From assembly GCA_008933995.1 (NCBI GenBank), contig WARS01000016.1, positions 8,201,848 through 8,265,847 on the forward strand: 64,000 nt of DNA. The letters are read 5' to 3'. Shown here piece by piece: positions 1-18,967 of the stretch (position 1 is its first letter; each line of letters starts with the position of its first letter). The notes under the pieces were generated by a model. That model searched no databases. It was not told the origin of the DNA and saw only the letters and a list, made by a program, of their open reading frames with translations. This DNA is from Datnioides undecimradiatus. Its lineage: Eukaryota > Chordata > Actinopteri > Lobotiformes > Datnioididae. Made by a program: the position numbers and the translations under genes.

Positions 1-407
1 AATCTACCCTTCATGCTATTGCAGATTGCAGAGTTCTGGTTTTATGTGCTCTGATATTGAGATAACTGAGATCCAAATCTGAGATTTCTGCCACCGCCAC
101 CAACCAGAGGATAGATTCTCTCAAGTTAGAAAAAGAAATTTCACTTAGACCAACCAAGAGAGACCTATTGTTTTTAGGCAGGCAGAATGATTAATTGCAA
201 CAAGCTAATCCATTATCAAACTAGTTCAGTGAAAAACAATTGTTTTGCTGCTTTATGATCTACTAATAGGGACTTTATAAAACATAAAACACATTGGAAG
301 TCATACCGTCTTACAGCAGAGAATCTCAGCTCCCAAACATACTTAAAACAAAAATATCAAAGTACTTAGGTTTAGATGAGGAACAAAAACATCAGTGGAG
401 CATCATT

Positions 408-413
408 TTTATT
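408..413 (-). promoter_or_regulatory. Poly(A) signal of unidentified minus-strand gene
   Basis: AATAAA on the minus strand, about 105 bases beyond the TAG at 519-521. Its spacing fits a short 3' UTR and supports the exon at 519-824 being a real terminal exon. Confidence 0.4.
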
Positions 414-518
414 CAACCCTTTAAATTATAGCAAATGCCAGTCACTTCATACAGAAGATCCATTATATAGGTGTATAAATGTTGTTTGCTTTATGGATAA
501 TTGAGGGGAGCAGACAGG

Positions 519-824
519 CTATTCTAAAGGGTCATCCTCTTTAAATGTAACAACTGCTAAGTAGCAGTGGTAAGTGTATAAATGGTCAAGTTCAACCATA
601 TCTCCGTAGTCCAGAGGCGCTGAGTGCTCTAAGGCCCAGAAGTCACGAACAGAGCATGCGGGACTCAATGAAGTAGATAGTTCCGGTTCTCCACCGTGAT
701 TGGCTGAGAAGAATTCGATAGCAGGTGTAATATCTGATAACTGCATCTGACCGCACAACAGATGCATATTAATGCGCTGTCCCCAAATCACAGGGACTAG
801 CAGCTTTTTTTTGTTTCTAACTGA
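519..824 (-). CDS. Unidentified terminal coding exon
   Basis: I do not recognise this protein. The minus strand reads 101 codons without a break from a good 3' splice site (pyrimidine-rich tract ending TTCAG, just above 824) to a TAG at 519-521. The translation is balanced and gene-like: it starts SVRNKKKLLVPVIWGQR, contains FFSANHGGEPELS and DFWALEHSAPLDYGDM, and ends VVTFKEDDPLE. A minus-strand AATAAA follows at 408-413. Upstream, a plausible donor (ATG followed by GTAGGT) ends at 1037 in a compatible phase, so the ATG at 1037-1039 could be the start, giving about 102 residues, or coding could extend further into the GC-rich stretch. The reading frame is also open past the acceptor to about 945, so the left boundary of the exon is uncertain. 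No domain, signal peptide or membrane segment is obvious. Confidence 0.45.
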   Translation of the reverse strand, partial: SVRNKKKLLVPVIWGQRINMHLLCGQMQLSDITPAIEFFSANHGGEPELSTSLSPACSVRDFWALEHSAPLDYGDMVELDHLYTYHCYLAVVTFKEDDPLE

Positions 825-1079
825 CTGAACATGGGAAGGATTAAGTGATAAGAAGTAATGAGAAGAAATAAGAATTTGTGTGGCCAGCTCTGGTAATCTT
901 TTCCGACCCGAGAACAACATACTTTGGACGAAAGTTTGTATAATAAAAATTCATGCAGCTGAACCAGTTCTGAAGAGACTAAATGAATACCATATGCGGG
1001 GTTTACCGTCGCATTCCTCGGTGTACAACTACCTACCATATAATGTTGACTGTATCCAGGTGATGCGTTAGCTCGGCTT

Positions 1080-1400
1080 GTGTCGGTATCCGTGGAATGC
1101 CGCGCAGATAGCGGTGTTTCAGCACCGGGGCCAGGGGCGGGGAAAGGGAGGGCAAGGGAGAACTTGTGGGAACTCGTCCGAAACAACGCAGGGAGGAGGG
1201 CGAGGAGACGAAGGGGGGCTGGCTGGGAGGGACCAGAGCGAAGAAGGCTTGAACACCACCACCACCACTCCACAGCTGTTGTTTGGTGGCGTTAGCTTGG
1301 ACCACAAACCGTAAAACATGACCGGGACGAGGGAGCTGTGACGAGCATTGACAGGTAGGACCGTTGGCCGCTGCGAATAGAATGTTTCTGAGCAACGGTA
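1080..1400. promoter_or_regulatory. GC-rich, CpG-containing stretch, possible promoter
   Basis: This stretch is markedly richer in G+C and CpG than its AT-rich surroundings, with a purine-rich core around 1140-1240. It lies between the minus-strand terminal exon at 519-824 and sh2d3a on the plus strand. It could therefore be a bidirectional promoter for both genes. No TATA box is evident. Overlapping reading frames here on both strands are low-complexity and I do not call them as genes. Confidence 0.3.
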
Positions 1401-2364
1401 AAGTTCGTCAGTTAACGCGAGACTTCAGTTTTGATTTTTGGCTGTCGCTTCAACTTTTAATGTGTTTTCTGAATAATTACTCCTCAATCACTTATGACAT
1501 ATGAAGCTTTAAAATCGCGTTGGTCTGACCTAAAATGTCGATTTTCCATGGTTCTTGCTACCTGTACCTTCGGAAAGTGACGTCAACTGACGTTACCTGT
1601 TGCACAATTGAGGCGCATACTGGAAAGCTATACAGCATTATCCAAGTTGGAATAAACGAGACCAAAATTAAACGTAATCCGACGTGCAGTAATGCCAGCT
1701 ATTGGCGTTTAAAGTATCAGATTACACAGAGGAATAGGAGTTAGATGATAAAGCTGAATCAAATAGGCTGAAACATAGCTATATATGGTGTCAGGTTGCA
1801 TTTCTCAATAGTGGGTCTCAGTATGTTGCACAGGTGTCTCTGTTGTGCTACCTGGGCCAACGCCCCACAGACAGGATGTTGCACCTTCTTACCTCACAAC
1901 AAATCTTCAAATTGTGATTTGTATATCAGGATGTTTGTGTATTCATGTGTGCCACACAGACTGACAGACATAGTGTGTGTATTTCTGCTGTCAACATACA
2001 GTTGCCACATTATTAGGAACACCAGCTAATTTAGTCTGAAACAACTGACCTTCAGTAAATGCTATTCTCTGAAGGCGTTTTTGTTAATTTAAAAAGGCTT
2101 TGATTTGGTCATTTCGGCTGCTGTAGTTTATAGAGGTGTTTAATTTTACAGTGAGATCTGTAATATGTTATCCATCCCATGTAAGATTTTTGGAAACACC
2201 TCTTCATATTGTAAAACCACTTAACAATGATAGATTTTATTCACAGAGTGATCTTTTATATTATATTCTAAATGTCAGATTACGCAATGTCACTTTCGAT
2301 GGTCAGTTAAAAAAACCCAACTATACACAATACAAGCACAGAATAGTAGTATAGGGTAAAGCTT

Positions 2365-2505
2365 AAATTGTTGATAAATTGATTAGTTGATCAACACAGA
2401 ATCAGTCTGAAAGTGATTCCAGCTTCTCAGTTTTATCATACATTCTTTGTCTTATGTGATAGTAAACTGAATAAAACAAGCAACCTGAAGAGGAGTGTGG
2501 TGACG
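2365..2505. repeat. Fragment of AT-rich dispersed fish repeat
   Basis: The stretch has a GATTAGTTGATCAACA-like end, then CCAGCTTCTCAG, then a GATAGTAAACTGAATAAAAC segment and AACAAGCAACCTGAAG. The same word order recurs in the copies at 28425-28710 and 53580-53930, which marks it as a decayed member of one interspersed family. Confidence 0.5.
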
Positions 2506-3801
2506 GCCATGACGTTGTAAGCTTTATTTGGTAGGAGAGCACAGGACTCTCCCGGTTTCAAACCAAAGAGGGCACAGACTGAATCAGGGTCAAATCAGTG
2601 TCCACTTAAAACTTAATGGATAGATCCTTTCCAATATAGCATTAGTAAAATAAACCCTGTGTATCAGTTTTGGCTGTATTGAGATGTGTTTATTGAGATG
2701 TCCAAAACAAAGTCCTATTGGTCATCTGTTAACACTAGTCCGAGGTCAAAATCCCTGCCAATTTTAAGATTATCTGTAGCATGTGCACTGTCAGTGAGTT
2801 TATAAATCTGAGATATCAGTACCTTACTTTTCCCTTTGTTAAATTCAACTGGGTTGACGTGTTTTTATGGGCTTATCTGAAAATGAGTGAAATGTCTTAT
2901 ACATGAAGCTTCTGATCCGTAAGCAATGGAAGACAAAGGTTATAGATTTGTGATAACTGAGAAAAGGACACAAATTTATCTTCTTTATATAACCGAATCT
3001 AATCCCTTTATCAAACCATTTAGTAAATGCAGGATCTGTGCAGGAATGAGCATGTGATTAGACGTAATGGGTGTGGAGGTTCCCTGTAACCCAAAATATC
3101 TTCTAAACTGAGTCCAAACTCTTAATGAGTCACTAACTGTTGACTTTGAACTCAGAATACTTCTGTAAGGAATAAAGCTGCACAAATGACCTAGCTCATG
3201 TTGGAATCACGAGAGCGGCTTTTGCACCCAGTCCACCATTTGTTTTTGGCTTGCCCAGTAATAATAATTTATCTTTTGTTTGTGCTCAAGCTAAAACACA
3301 ACTGGTTTATTGGAGATTACTGACCTTTACAGAACTGATACAAGTATTGCAGAAATATAACTGATAAGCAATAAATAAATAGAATATTAAAAAAAACTTT
3401 TTTTTTTAACATTTGAAGATCCTTGTTTTAGTCAAAAATTTAAAAAAAAACCCAATTTTTGTTAGGGCCTTGTTTCTGCTGTATGTGTGTGTGCAACTTC
3501 AGTGTTTGTTAATGGTCATAATCAGGTTCAAAGCATGGTAAACAAGTGAACCTCACACCACTGTTTGTGCACATCCCTCCAGCGATCCCTGAACACATGA
3601 TTTGTTCCACATTGTTTCCACGTGTTCACACAGACAGAGAGGCACACATAGATGTAGATTTTCTAGAATTAGCATGATTAATTCTTGATCTGGCTGGGCG
3701 TTATCCAGTTGAGCTCTGCTGTAGCTTCTCGAAGCTGTTCATTTCATCTGAGAGCATCGTGTTTACAGAGGCAGGAAGGTAGAAGCTTTGGGAGGAAGGA
3801 A

Positions 3802-3858
3802 GGAGGGAAAAGAGGCAGGCTATTAAAAGTCCCTCAGTTTTTGTGTGGTGTTAATGAC
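3802..3858 (+). repeat. Left arm of 57-bp perfect inverted duplication
   Basis: The 57 bases match the reverse complement of 4510-4566 without a mismatch. The two arms enclose the sh2d3a exons at 3985-4024 and 4176-4292. Confidence 0.9.
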
Positions 3859-3984
3859 AGACACAGACCTTGGCAGTGGCCTTGGACTGCTCATGTTCAA
3901 AAGAAAAACATGGCACCATCATCTGTGGCTCCCTGGGGTTCAGTATAGTAGCTCCAAATCACTTTTTCTATCTTGTTTTTTCAG

Positions 3985-11202
<7,218 letters not shown>

Positions 11203-11728
11203 GCCTCGGGGCCTCTTTAACTAAGCGGAAAGTGAAAATCAGTACTTTCCTCATCTGAGAAAAGTAAAAAGCAAAGATGAAAGCATAATGTTTTATTTGA
11301 TTTTACTTGCCTTGGCATGATGCGGTAGCCAGGGAAGAGATCCTACCCAAGACCATCACACAGATATAAACATAAGTTGTTTCTGAGATGTGAGAGACTG
11401 TCGAGTTCACCAAGTGACCATATAACTTATGCAAGAGAGTTATATGTGGGATGCGTAGGCCCTGGGCAGTCCTTTACTATGAAAAGGCCTGATGTGGATT
11501 CACTTTCCTTTTTCAGAAAATCTAAAATTGTTTACCCAAAAATGAGCATCTGTTTACTTCAAATATACATTTCTCATACTCACTGTTTTTATATTTTCAC
11601 ACCACTTGTTTGATACTTGAGATTCCAGAGGACCAACATGAACACTGAGTTAATTCCCTTTGTACATGAGCTGCTGCTGTAAGGGAACACACTGGAAATG
11701 TTGTTTTTACTTGCATTGTTTCTAATAC

Positions 11729-11734
11729 AATAAA
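11729..11734 (+). terminator. sh2d3a poly(A) signal
   Basis: AATAAA 527 bases past the stop codon, followed by a GT/T-rich stretch. It predicts a 3' UTR of about 0.55 kb. Confidence 0.7.
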
Positions 11735-11742
11735 TGTATGTG

Positions 11743-11748
11743 TTTATT
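11743..11748 (-). terminator. Possible trip10 poly(A) signal
   Basis: AATAAA on the minus strand and the first canonical one I find downstream of the trip10 stop at 14084. Use of it would give a 2.3-kb 3' UTR. A variant ATTAAA at 12340-12345 is an alternative. Confidence 0.35.
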
Positions 11749-14083
11749 TTTTCTGACGGCGGTTTTTGCATGTGATGTTTCTCATCAATGATACAGTAAA
11801 GAAACACAAAACACGGGAAATGTTTTGTGTTTTCACTTTATGAATCAAACGATACATGTAAATACATACATTATCTGTTTAAAAATGTATCATACAATTA
11901 TACCCCTTAAATGTTGAGAAAACATCTACTAGTGCAGGACAGAGTGGGAGAGAAAGAGACGGGTAAACCTTATGTGGCTCAATATGAATGAGACTCCTCT
12001 CCACTCAGAAATGTACTTCTTCTTTCTCTTGGTGGTTTGAGCTTCACTGTGCCGAGGGATGTATCTCAGAGTTTGAAGGCTGTTTTTTGAATGTGTCTGC
12101 TGAACGAGGCAAGTGTCTCTGTTCATCTTAAATCTCAGGTTAAAGTATGTTACACACGTGTAACTTCAAAACTTGTATCCTCAAGAGCATGTTCACTGAA
12201 AATCAAATTTTCTGTAAATTCATAGATTCTGAATGCTCAATGAGGGGAACCTGAAGACAAAACTGAGGAATGTTAACTAGTTAAATGGCTTTTTGCTTAA
12301 AAACTACATCAGACACATTATTATTCACAGCAAGAGTATTTTAATGTCTTAAAACGGGATTGGGGTTGTTCTGTAAACACTCCTATCAGCTTCTAAAAGT
12401 GCTTAAACTTTTTTCCCCACTGTTTATCACTTGTAGAGGTGATCCAACAAGAAGCTGAATCTCAAAAAGTCAAACATCTTTCTGTAGTAATCAATCCTGG
12501 TGTTGATTCTTTTAAAACAGGTCATGGACTTCGGGTCAGAGCAATGTGAAAGCTTTTGAAAATGTCTGTAGTTTGAGAAAGCCAAGAAGTGTCAGATTCA
12601 GAAGTCTGAAAGCTCAGTATATTAAAAACAGGAGGTAAGACGTATGTAGAAGATATATAAAAAGAACCAGTTGATAATGAGATTTGTGACCAGTCAGCCA
12701 CTTTTGTGCAAAGTTAGAATTCACAAAGTGAAGACGAGGACTTAGTAATTTCTTATTATTCATTTTGTGATTGCTCTGTGATGATCTCTGAAGCTGCAAC
12801 CTCAAACACTCACAGTTCAACAAGTATTTGTGCCAGAAATTAAAATCTCATCATTTTTTTTTTTTTTGCTTTACATTGAGCTTTGATCATTATTGTTTCA
12901 TACCAACCGTCTCCTAAATTCACAAAAACATTGCAAAGCAAGTTTCCTCGCAGACTTCACTTAGTAGAAAAACTAATATATTCATCTGGAGTTAAAAGGT
13001 TCACATAGCCTATTCACACTGGTCTTTGAAAGATCCCCTCTTCAAGTGCTTCTAATGTAAGGGATTTGGGACAAAATCCACAGCCATTCTTCTGGGTAAA
13101 AGTACATTTGAAGTTCATTTGAAGCCAATATGAGACTCCAGCAGACTGAATTACTTATATAAAGTTAGCAAAGTAAAAGTCTTTACAGTTTGAAATTGCA
13201 TTTTTTTCTTCCAGACAGTGTTTTTCCTGCTGAGTTATCATGTATATAGAGGGATACTAATGCAAAGAAGAATTAAAAACACTGAACCTTGGAAGAAACT
13301 ACATAATTAGGTTAAAGCAGACTGAAGCCTCCTTTTGACTTCAGAAAGTCACTGGAAAGCATTTTTACTCACATCACTTACATTAAATGCAAATTGGGAA
13401 GGGATCTCTCCAGGTCTGGTATGAACAGGAGGAATGATTACAGTAAACAAAACCTGTTTCAATGCTCATGTAGTGAGCCTACCCTAACCACGACAGTCCA
13501 TTGAGAGAATTTAAATGTTGTACACTCCCTATAGTGTAGTGGTTTTCATCCAGTTATAAAAGCATAAAACATCACTATGATAAAAACAAAAACTCACATT
13601 ATCCTGTCAGAAAGAGGTTTTAGCAGAAGGCTGGTATTACAAAAAGAAACAGTTCAGCAGGTTGTTAGAAAAGGTAGTGGGAAAGTCAAGTGAATGGATA
13701 TATCGCCATAAAGAGATGTAGCGTCAGGCTACTATGTTTCTGAATATGTAACATGAGTTGTCACTTAAGACTGTGGTGAAAAGTTCAGGTATACATTCAA
13801 AAGTTTGGTTTTAAAAGAGCTTAAATCTATAAAGATTAGACAGGACAGGCGGTCTATGTTTACAGACTTCCTCTCCTGCCACAGCGAACAGAGACAGCGA
13901 GTGTATGATATCGCAATCAGCCTTGATAACAAGCTTTATAATCGCTCACTTTCATCTCACTATACACGTCACTGGCTGAGATAAAAGATGTCGAGAACAG
14001 CTCCAATTATCATGGATGACTTTGTATTCACCTTTGGCTCTTAACTTTCTATCCCAAGCTCTGTGTGTGTGTGTGTGAGTGTG
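11749..14083 (-). other. trip10: Shared 3' flank / probable trip10 3' UTR
   Basis: No coding sequence is supported between the two convergent genes. The stretch is AT-rich without obvious repeats apart from short homopolymers (for example near 12855). It may be wholly trip10 3' UTR if no signal before 11743 is used. Confidence 0.45.
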
Positions 14084-14229
14084 TTACGGGCGAAGTTTGA
14101 CATAGGATGAAGGTATATAGCCCTCTTCTCCGCTGGCTCTGAGGACTCTCATCCATCCATCCCCTTTATCCTCCTCCATTATACTCAACAGCTCTCCCTC
14201 CGTTATGGAAATTGTGCCTTCACTGTTGC
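14084..14229 (-). CDS. trip10: trip10 terminal coding exon, SH3
   Basis: [20 protein letters not shown], then [20 protein letters not shown] and SYVKLRP, stop TAA. The conserved ED.GDGW and GYIP..YV of the SH3 ligand surface are present. Acceptor TTTGTCTGCAG. Confidence 0.97.
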
Positions 14230-16696
14230 CTGCAGACAAATATCCACATGTAAGACACGTATAAAAGGATAAAATTAGATCTATTTGTGGCCAAGTTGGG
14301 TATAAATTATCTTAAATGTACCTTCAAAGGTGTACAGAGCTGTGCACTGGCCAATAGGAGTTTCTACGTCGTCAAACTCGTCTTCAAACTCTGTGTAGAT
14401 GTTCTGAGACTGGTCAGCTGCTACGACACTGAAATGAAGAATGAAGACAAATGTTACTTTACATGAGTTAGATGAGAGGATGGCTTGCTCTCTCAGGGGT
14501 GTAACAGTACAACAGTGGGAGTTTCGTATGGTCATGCAAGTGAATGTGTGTTTACATGTTCATTATGTTTCCATTCACGTACAACAGTGGTGCAATGCGA
14601 ACACATGTTTACATACACTTTCATGTTCATGAAACAAATGGAAACAGATGGTTTGACTCTGTACAAGACTCTGACTTCTGTTCAGATACGTATGACTGAC
14701 AAGTTATGAATATCTTATGTATTTCATCCTTAAACTGAAGTATAAAGACAACAGGCAGGATGTTTTGCAGGGGGGTATGTGCCGGACTATTTGTTGGTGG
14801 GTGCAGTGACTTCCTGGAGGTTCCTTGTTTTTAATTTCAAATGAAATAAGTAATAACGTAGTTTCAGTATTGCTTTTTGTGAACAAGTACCTGCAGCAAG
14901 CGCTGGCGTTGAGGTGGAGGGGGATGTAGAAGAAGGTATTTATTCACGTTGCAGGTCTTAGCCATCCATTGAAGAAGCTCACTTACCAAAAAGTCAAACT
15001 GCTCCGTTAAATACTGATCTTACCTATGCTGAGTATTATTATTGATGGCAACTGAAGATTCCTCTCCTCCCACTGCTTCTGACAGCCACGTCTGTAATGA
15101 ACCAGCAATAGATTTACAACTTGTCGAAACACTGGACTGATCTGTCATGCACACAGTGTTGGCATGTGTATGTATGCGCATGTATGTGTGATCACCTCAT
15201 ATTTAGCAAGATCCCCTCTCAAGCGGCCTATGTTCTGGGCAGTTTCTGTGATCTGAGGTTCCAGACTGGAGGGGTCTCCCATCTGTGAATTCTGCTCGTA
15301 CACACCCTTCATCTTCTCCAGTGCGTCACTGAGGTCAGATGGCGGGAGGAAAAGTGTTATTGTTTTGGAAATGCGAGCACTAATTAAGGAAGTTTCTCTC
15401 TTGTGCAGGACTGCTGATAAGAACAGGAGGGACGGGCAGAAGTTTTTATGTTGGTTGACATTTCATCCAAAAAGTGTTGGATGGGGTTGCGGTCATGGCT
15501 CTGTGACCAGTCAAATTCTCCCGATCCAAACTGGAAAATCTGTTTCTCTGTGGACCTGGCTGCGTGCACAGGGGTATTGTCATGTTGTTGAAACAGGAAA
15601 GGGTCGTCCCCAAACTGATGCAACTAAATTAGAAGCACACTGTGTACTGTGTAGTACTGCCTGCTCCAGCATTGAAATTTCCCTTAACTAAAACTCAGAA
15701 GCCAAACTAAAGCCATGAAAAACACATATCCAAGACTTGTCTGTTGCAGACACACACACAAACATACAATACTATTAAGGATATCACAATAAACCTAAAA
15801 AAGCCTACTTAGATTGTTATGATGTATAATTTTAAGGCTTGAAAACCAATTCATTGAGTAAGCTTCTTTCTATATGTATTGGACTCCTATATTAACATGC
15901 AGTTCTTGCAGAGTCTAAACCGCTTTTGTTTTGTCACTTGAGAGTTGTTTGTGTTTGTTTGTGTTGTATCCGTTTTTATCTACACTCTTTCATCACAAAT
16001 GTCATTACATTACATTACTGTGTGCTCGAGTCACCTGATCTGATAAAACCGCACCAACACAGTCCTTCTGAAGCGGATTAGCTCAGTTTTAAACTCTTAA
16101 TAAAAAATAATTAAGGATTTATTTCACCAAACTCGAACTTTGGTTGGTGCAGATTTAGTCATGGTTATTCACTGCTATTAGAGAAACACTTCAGGAACGT
16201 TAAGAAGAACCTTATTCCCAACGGAACAAAGGTATAAGTGGAGTTTCGAGAGGCTGTTTCCTGGTGTTAAAGTAAATTAAAAAAACCCTTCAAACTTGAA
16301 CAACACCTCTGTCTTCAAACGGTCTTTGAACCAGTTGGGTGTGTACAACTGAAAGTACTGAAAAATTTCAAAAGATCAAAAAAGAAAAAAGAAAAATACC
16401 AGAACGTTTTTTCTACAAATGAGGGCTGATTAGGACAAATGAAGGAAACTACACACATCATGTCTAATCTATGCTGTCCCAAACAGCTTCAGATTATCAA
16501 AACGAACATCAGTTGCAACTAGCATGTTGTGATGAAAAAAAATGACAAAAAAGTGTTTTCAGAAGCTGCTGGTGGTGGCATCACCTTTGGTCCTGTGCCT
16601 TCTGCAGATCTTTGTTGATTTCATCAATCTTTGCCTGAAGCCGCTTCTTCCTCTGCTCTGGAGGAAGGTGAGAGAAATCTTCTGCAGCAGGTGGCT

Positions 16697-16742
<46 letters not shown>

Positions 16743-18914
16743 ACTGTGTTAAACATCAAGTATACAAAAACCTTTTGGATGCTCACCCCCAGCTGCTTCT
16801 CCTCCTCGTCTCTATTTCTTTTTTCCACTGCTAAGATGATGTCTACACATAGACTCACCAAACAACAACAGAGAGCCACATAATTATTGTGTGTCGTGGA
16901 AACTAACCCATACGATGAGCGTGTGAGAGTGTTCACAGGAAAACAGATACAGAGAGTGAGGAGAACAACTGTAACAAGAGAAAGAGCAAAGACTATTTCC
17001 TGCGATGCCATACCAGCTGACATTTTGAGACATAGTCCTTTGGTTGAGGAGTCACAGTGTCAAAAGCATAATTAACTTAAGCTTTTTATGATTGACCTTA
17101 GGCTGTTTGAGGCAACTGATGATGTGTTAAAAGCAAGGAGGAGTTTATCTAAATCTTAAGTTTAAAGAATGGACCACGTCTCCACAGCAACATTGTTGAA
17201 TAACGATATAAAATTACAGCTGTAAGACGTCACCAGAGTGACAAGTGCGACACACAAAAAAATTCTTCAAGAGAAAGACTGAAGAAGTGCTCTCAGCGTG
17301 TTTGTTGCTTGATTACTTGAAGAAAAATAGCTGTGGGAGTTTTTAAATGCTGATTTTTACTTTGATTATTCTCATCTCTAGTGTGTCAGAGACCGGTATC
17401 TAAAACACAAAACTGTTTCCATGGAGAGATACAACTGGAGGTGAGGGAGGAAATATGTACGTTTATAATTTGGGTGAACTAACTCTTTATTTATTCTCAA
17501 CAGAGAGAATCAAAAGTCATCAGTGTGGCATTGCGGAAAAAAGAGGTCTCTGATGTTTAGTTTGAAGAGAAAGTCAGTGGTCACTGGTTTTACTGAACAG
17601 TCATGAGAGAAAAGCATCTGAGTTTGATGAATTAAAGAGTAACAGCACCCAGGCAAAGGATCTTCCGGTCACACCTGCATTTAAAATGGTGAGAAGCTGA
17701 AGCAAAACCACTTCATTTTAGTGGGACTGGTGTAATCGATGGATTCACAAAGAAATCCGCGTCATGTTTTTTTGCATCACATTTAACTGTGGTGACACAT
17801 CTGTTGACCCGACAGCAACCTGTATTTAATCGGTTGGCTTTAAAAAATGAGGAAGCACTCTTTCAGGTAACCTCCTCATGCAGACTATTCAGGCTACTAA
17901 ACTATTTCATGAATGAGGAATGGCATACATCTGCAATGTCAATTATCAGACAGTAGTCAGTGGTACAACCGTGTCCTTCCTCGCTGGTTAACATGTTAGC
18001 TGTTAGCTCTGCAGCTATTGTAGTTCATTATTTGCCCCATGTAGCATTTTCTCAAAGACATGTTGATGAATTTCACAGTGCCACTTGCTGGTGTGACCAG
18101 AACTTTAAACCTTTTTACCCACAGAGGTCAGTTCAGCATGATCCAGGGTCGAGTTACTCTTTAAATGGTCTTTGAAAAGATTCCAGCACCAGAATATGGA
18201 CATTTAAGCACCTTTAACGTCACCCTCTATGTAACCATAATGAGCGTTACCATTTGCTTTTCAGCATGTGAGATCTAGACACAGAGATGGGGGAAATCAT
18301 TCAGTATGAGACAGGTGTACGTTGAAACACATGGGAAACACACATGTACAATAACAAGCATGGCATAACAGCTTAGTTAAATGAACAGAGCTTCAATGGT
18401 GTGGTGGTATAGAGCATGACAGCACGGGAGTACACGGATCGGAGCCGAGCAGCTGTTGTCACTCACCGAATGCTCTTTGTGTATTATCTTTAAGGTGGAA
18501 ATCCTGGGTTTGACAGAGCGGTTAAACTCTCTCAGACAGAGAGAGAGGGGGGAGTGCTGCAGCTTGGAGAGGGGGAGGGACAGGGGGTAGCTGCCCAGCG
18601 GGAAAGGGGATGGGGGAGAGAAGGACGGAGGGGTAAACTGAAAAGGGAAGGGTGGCGAGAAGGTGGAAGAACAGGGAGCAGAGGAAGAGGAGCAAAGGAG
18701 GGAGAAAATTACACTGGTAATGAGGAAAAGAAGAAAAGAAGGAGGAGAGTGAGTCAAACAGATGCAGAGATCTCTGTCGTAACGTGGATAAAAAGTTAAA
18801 GAGAGAGCAAGCGGCGTTTTGGGGCAAGTCTGTGCAGCAGACTGGAATTAGAATTGGCCCCTGAGGGCAACAGTGTGGTGGGGTAAGACATGAGTGGAAT
18901 GTGTGCTGAGTTTC

Positions 18915-18967
<53 letters not shown>

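Larger units (their letters stand above)
1400..3984. other. Non-coding stretch upstream of first recognised sh2d3a exon
   Basis: No exon could be supported here. If transcription of sh2d3a starts near 1.1-1.4 kb this is its first intron. It contains a fragment of the AT-rich dispersed repeat (about 2365-2505) and one arm of a 57-bp inverted duplication (3802-3858). The first coding exon of sh2d3a may be hidden here. Confidence 0.4.

Noticed and set aside
1033-1395. Long minus-strand frames over the GC-rich stretch
   Set aside because: Pro/Ser-rich low-complexity translation typical of GC-rich promoter DNA; several frames are open at once.
1376-1401. ATG TTT CTG followed by a GTAAAG donor as the first sh2d3a coding exon
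   Set aside because: Its end phase (one base) does not fit the exon at 3985, which needs two bases.
18522-18827. Frames on both strands overlapping the Pro-rich trip10 exon
   Set aside because: Shadows of the trip10 exon 18467-18637 and of the C/T-rich tract before its acceptor.
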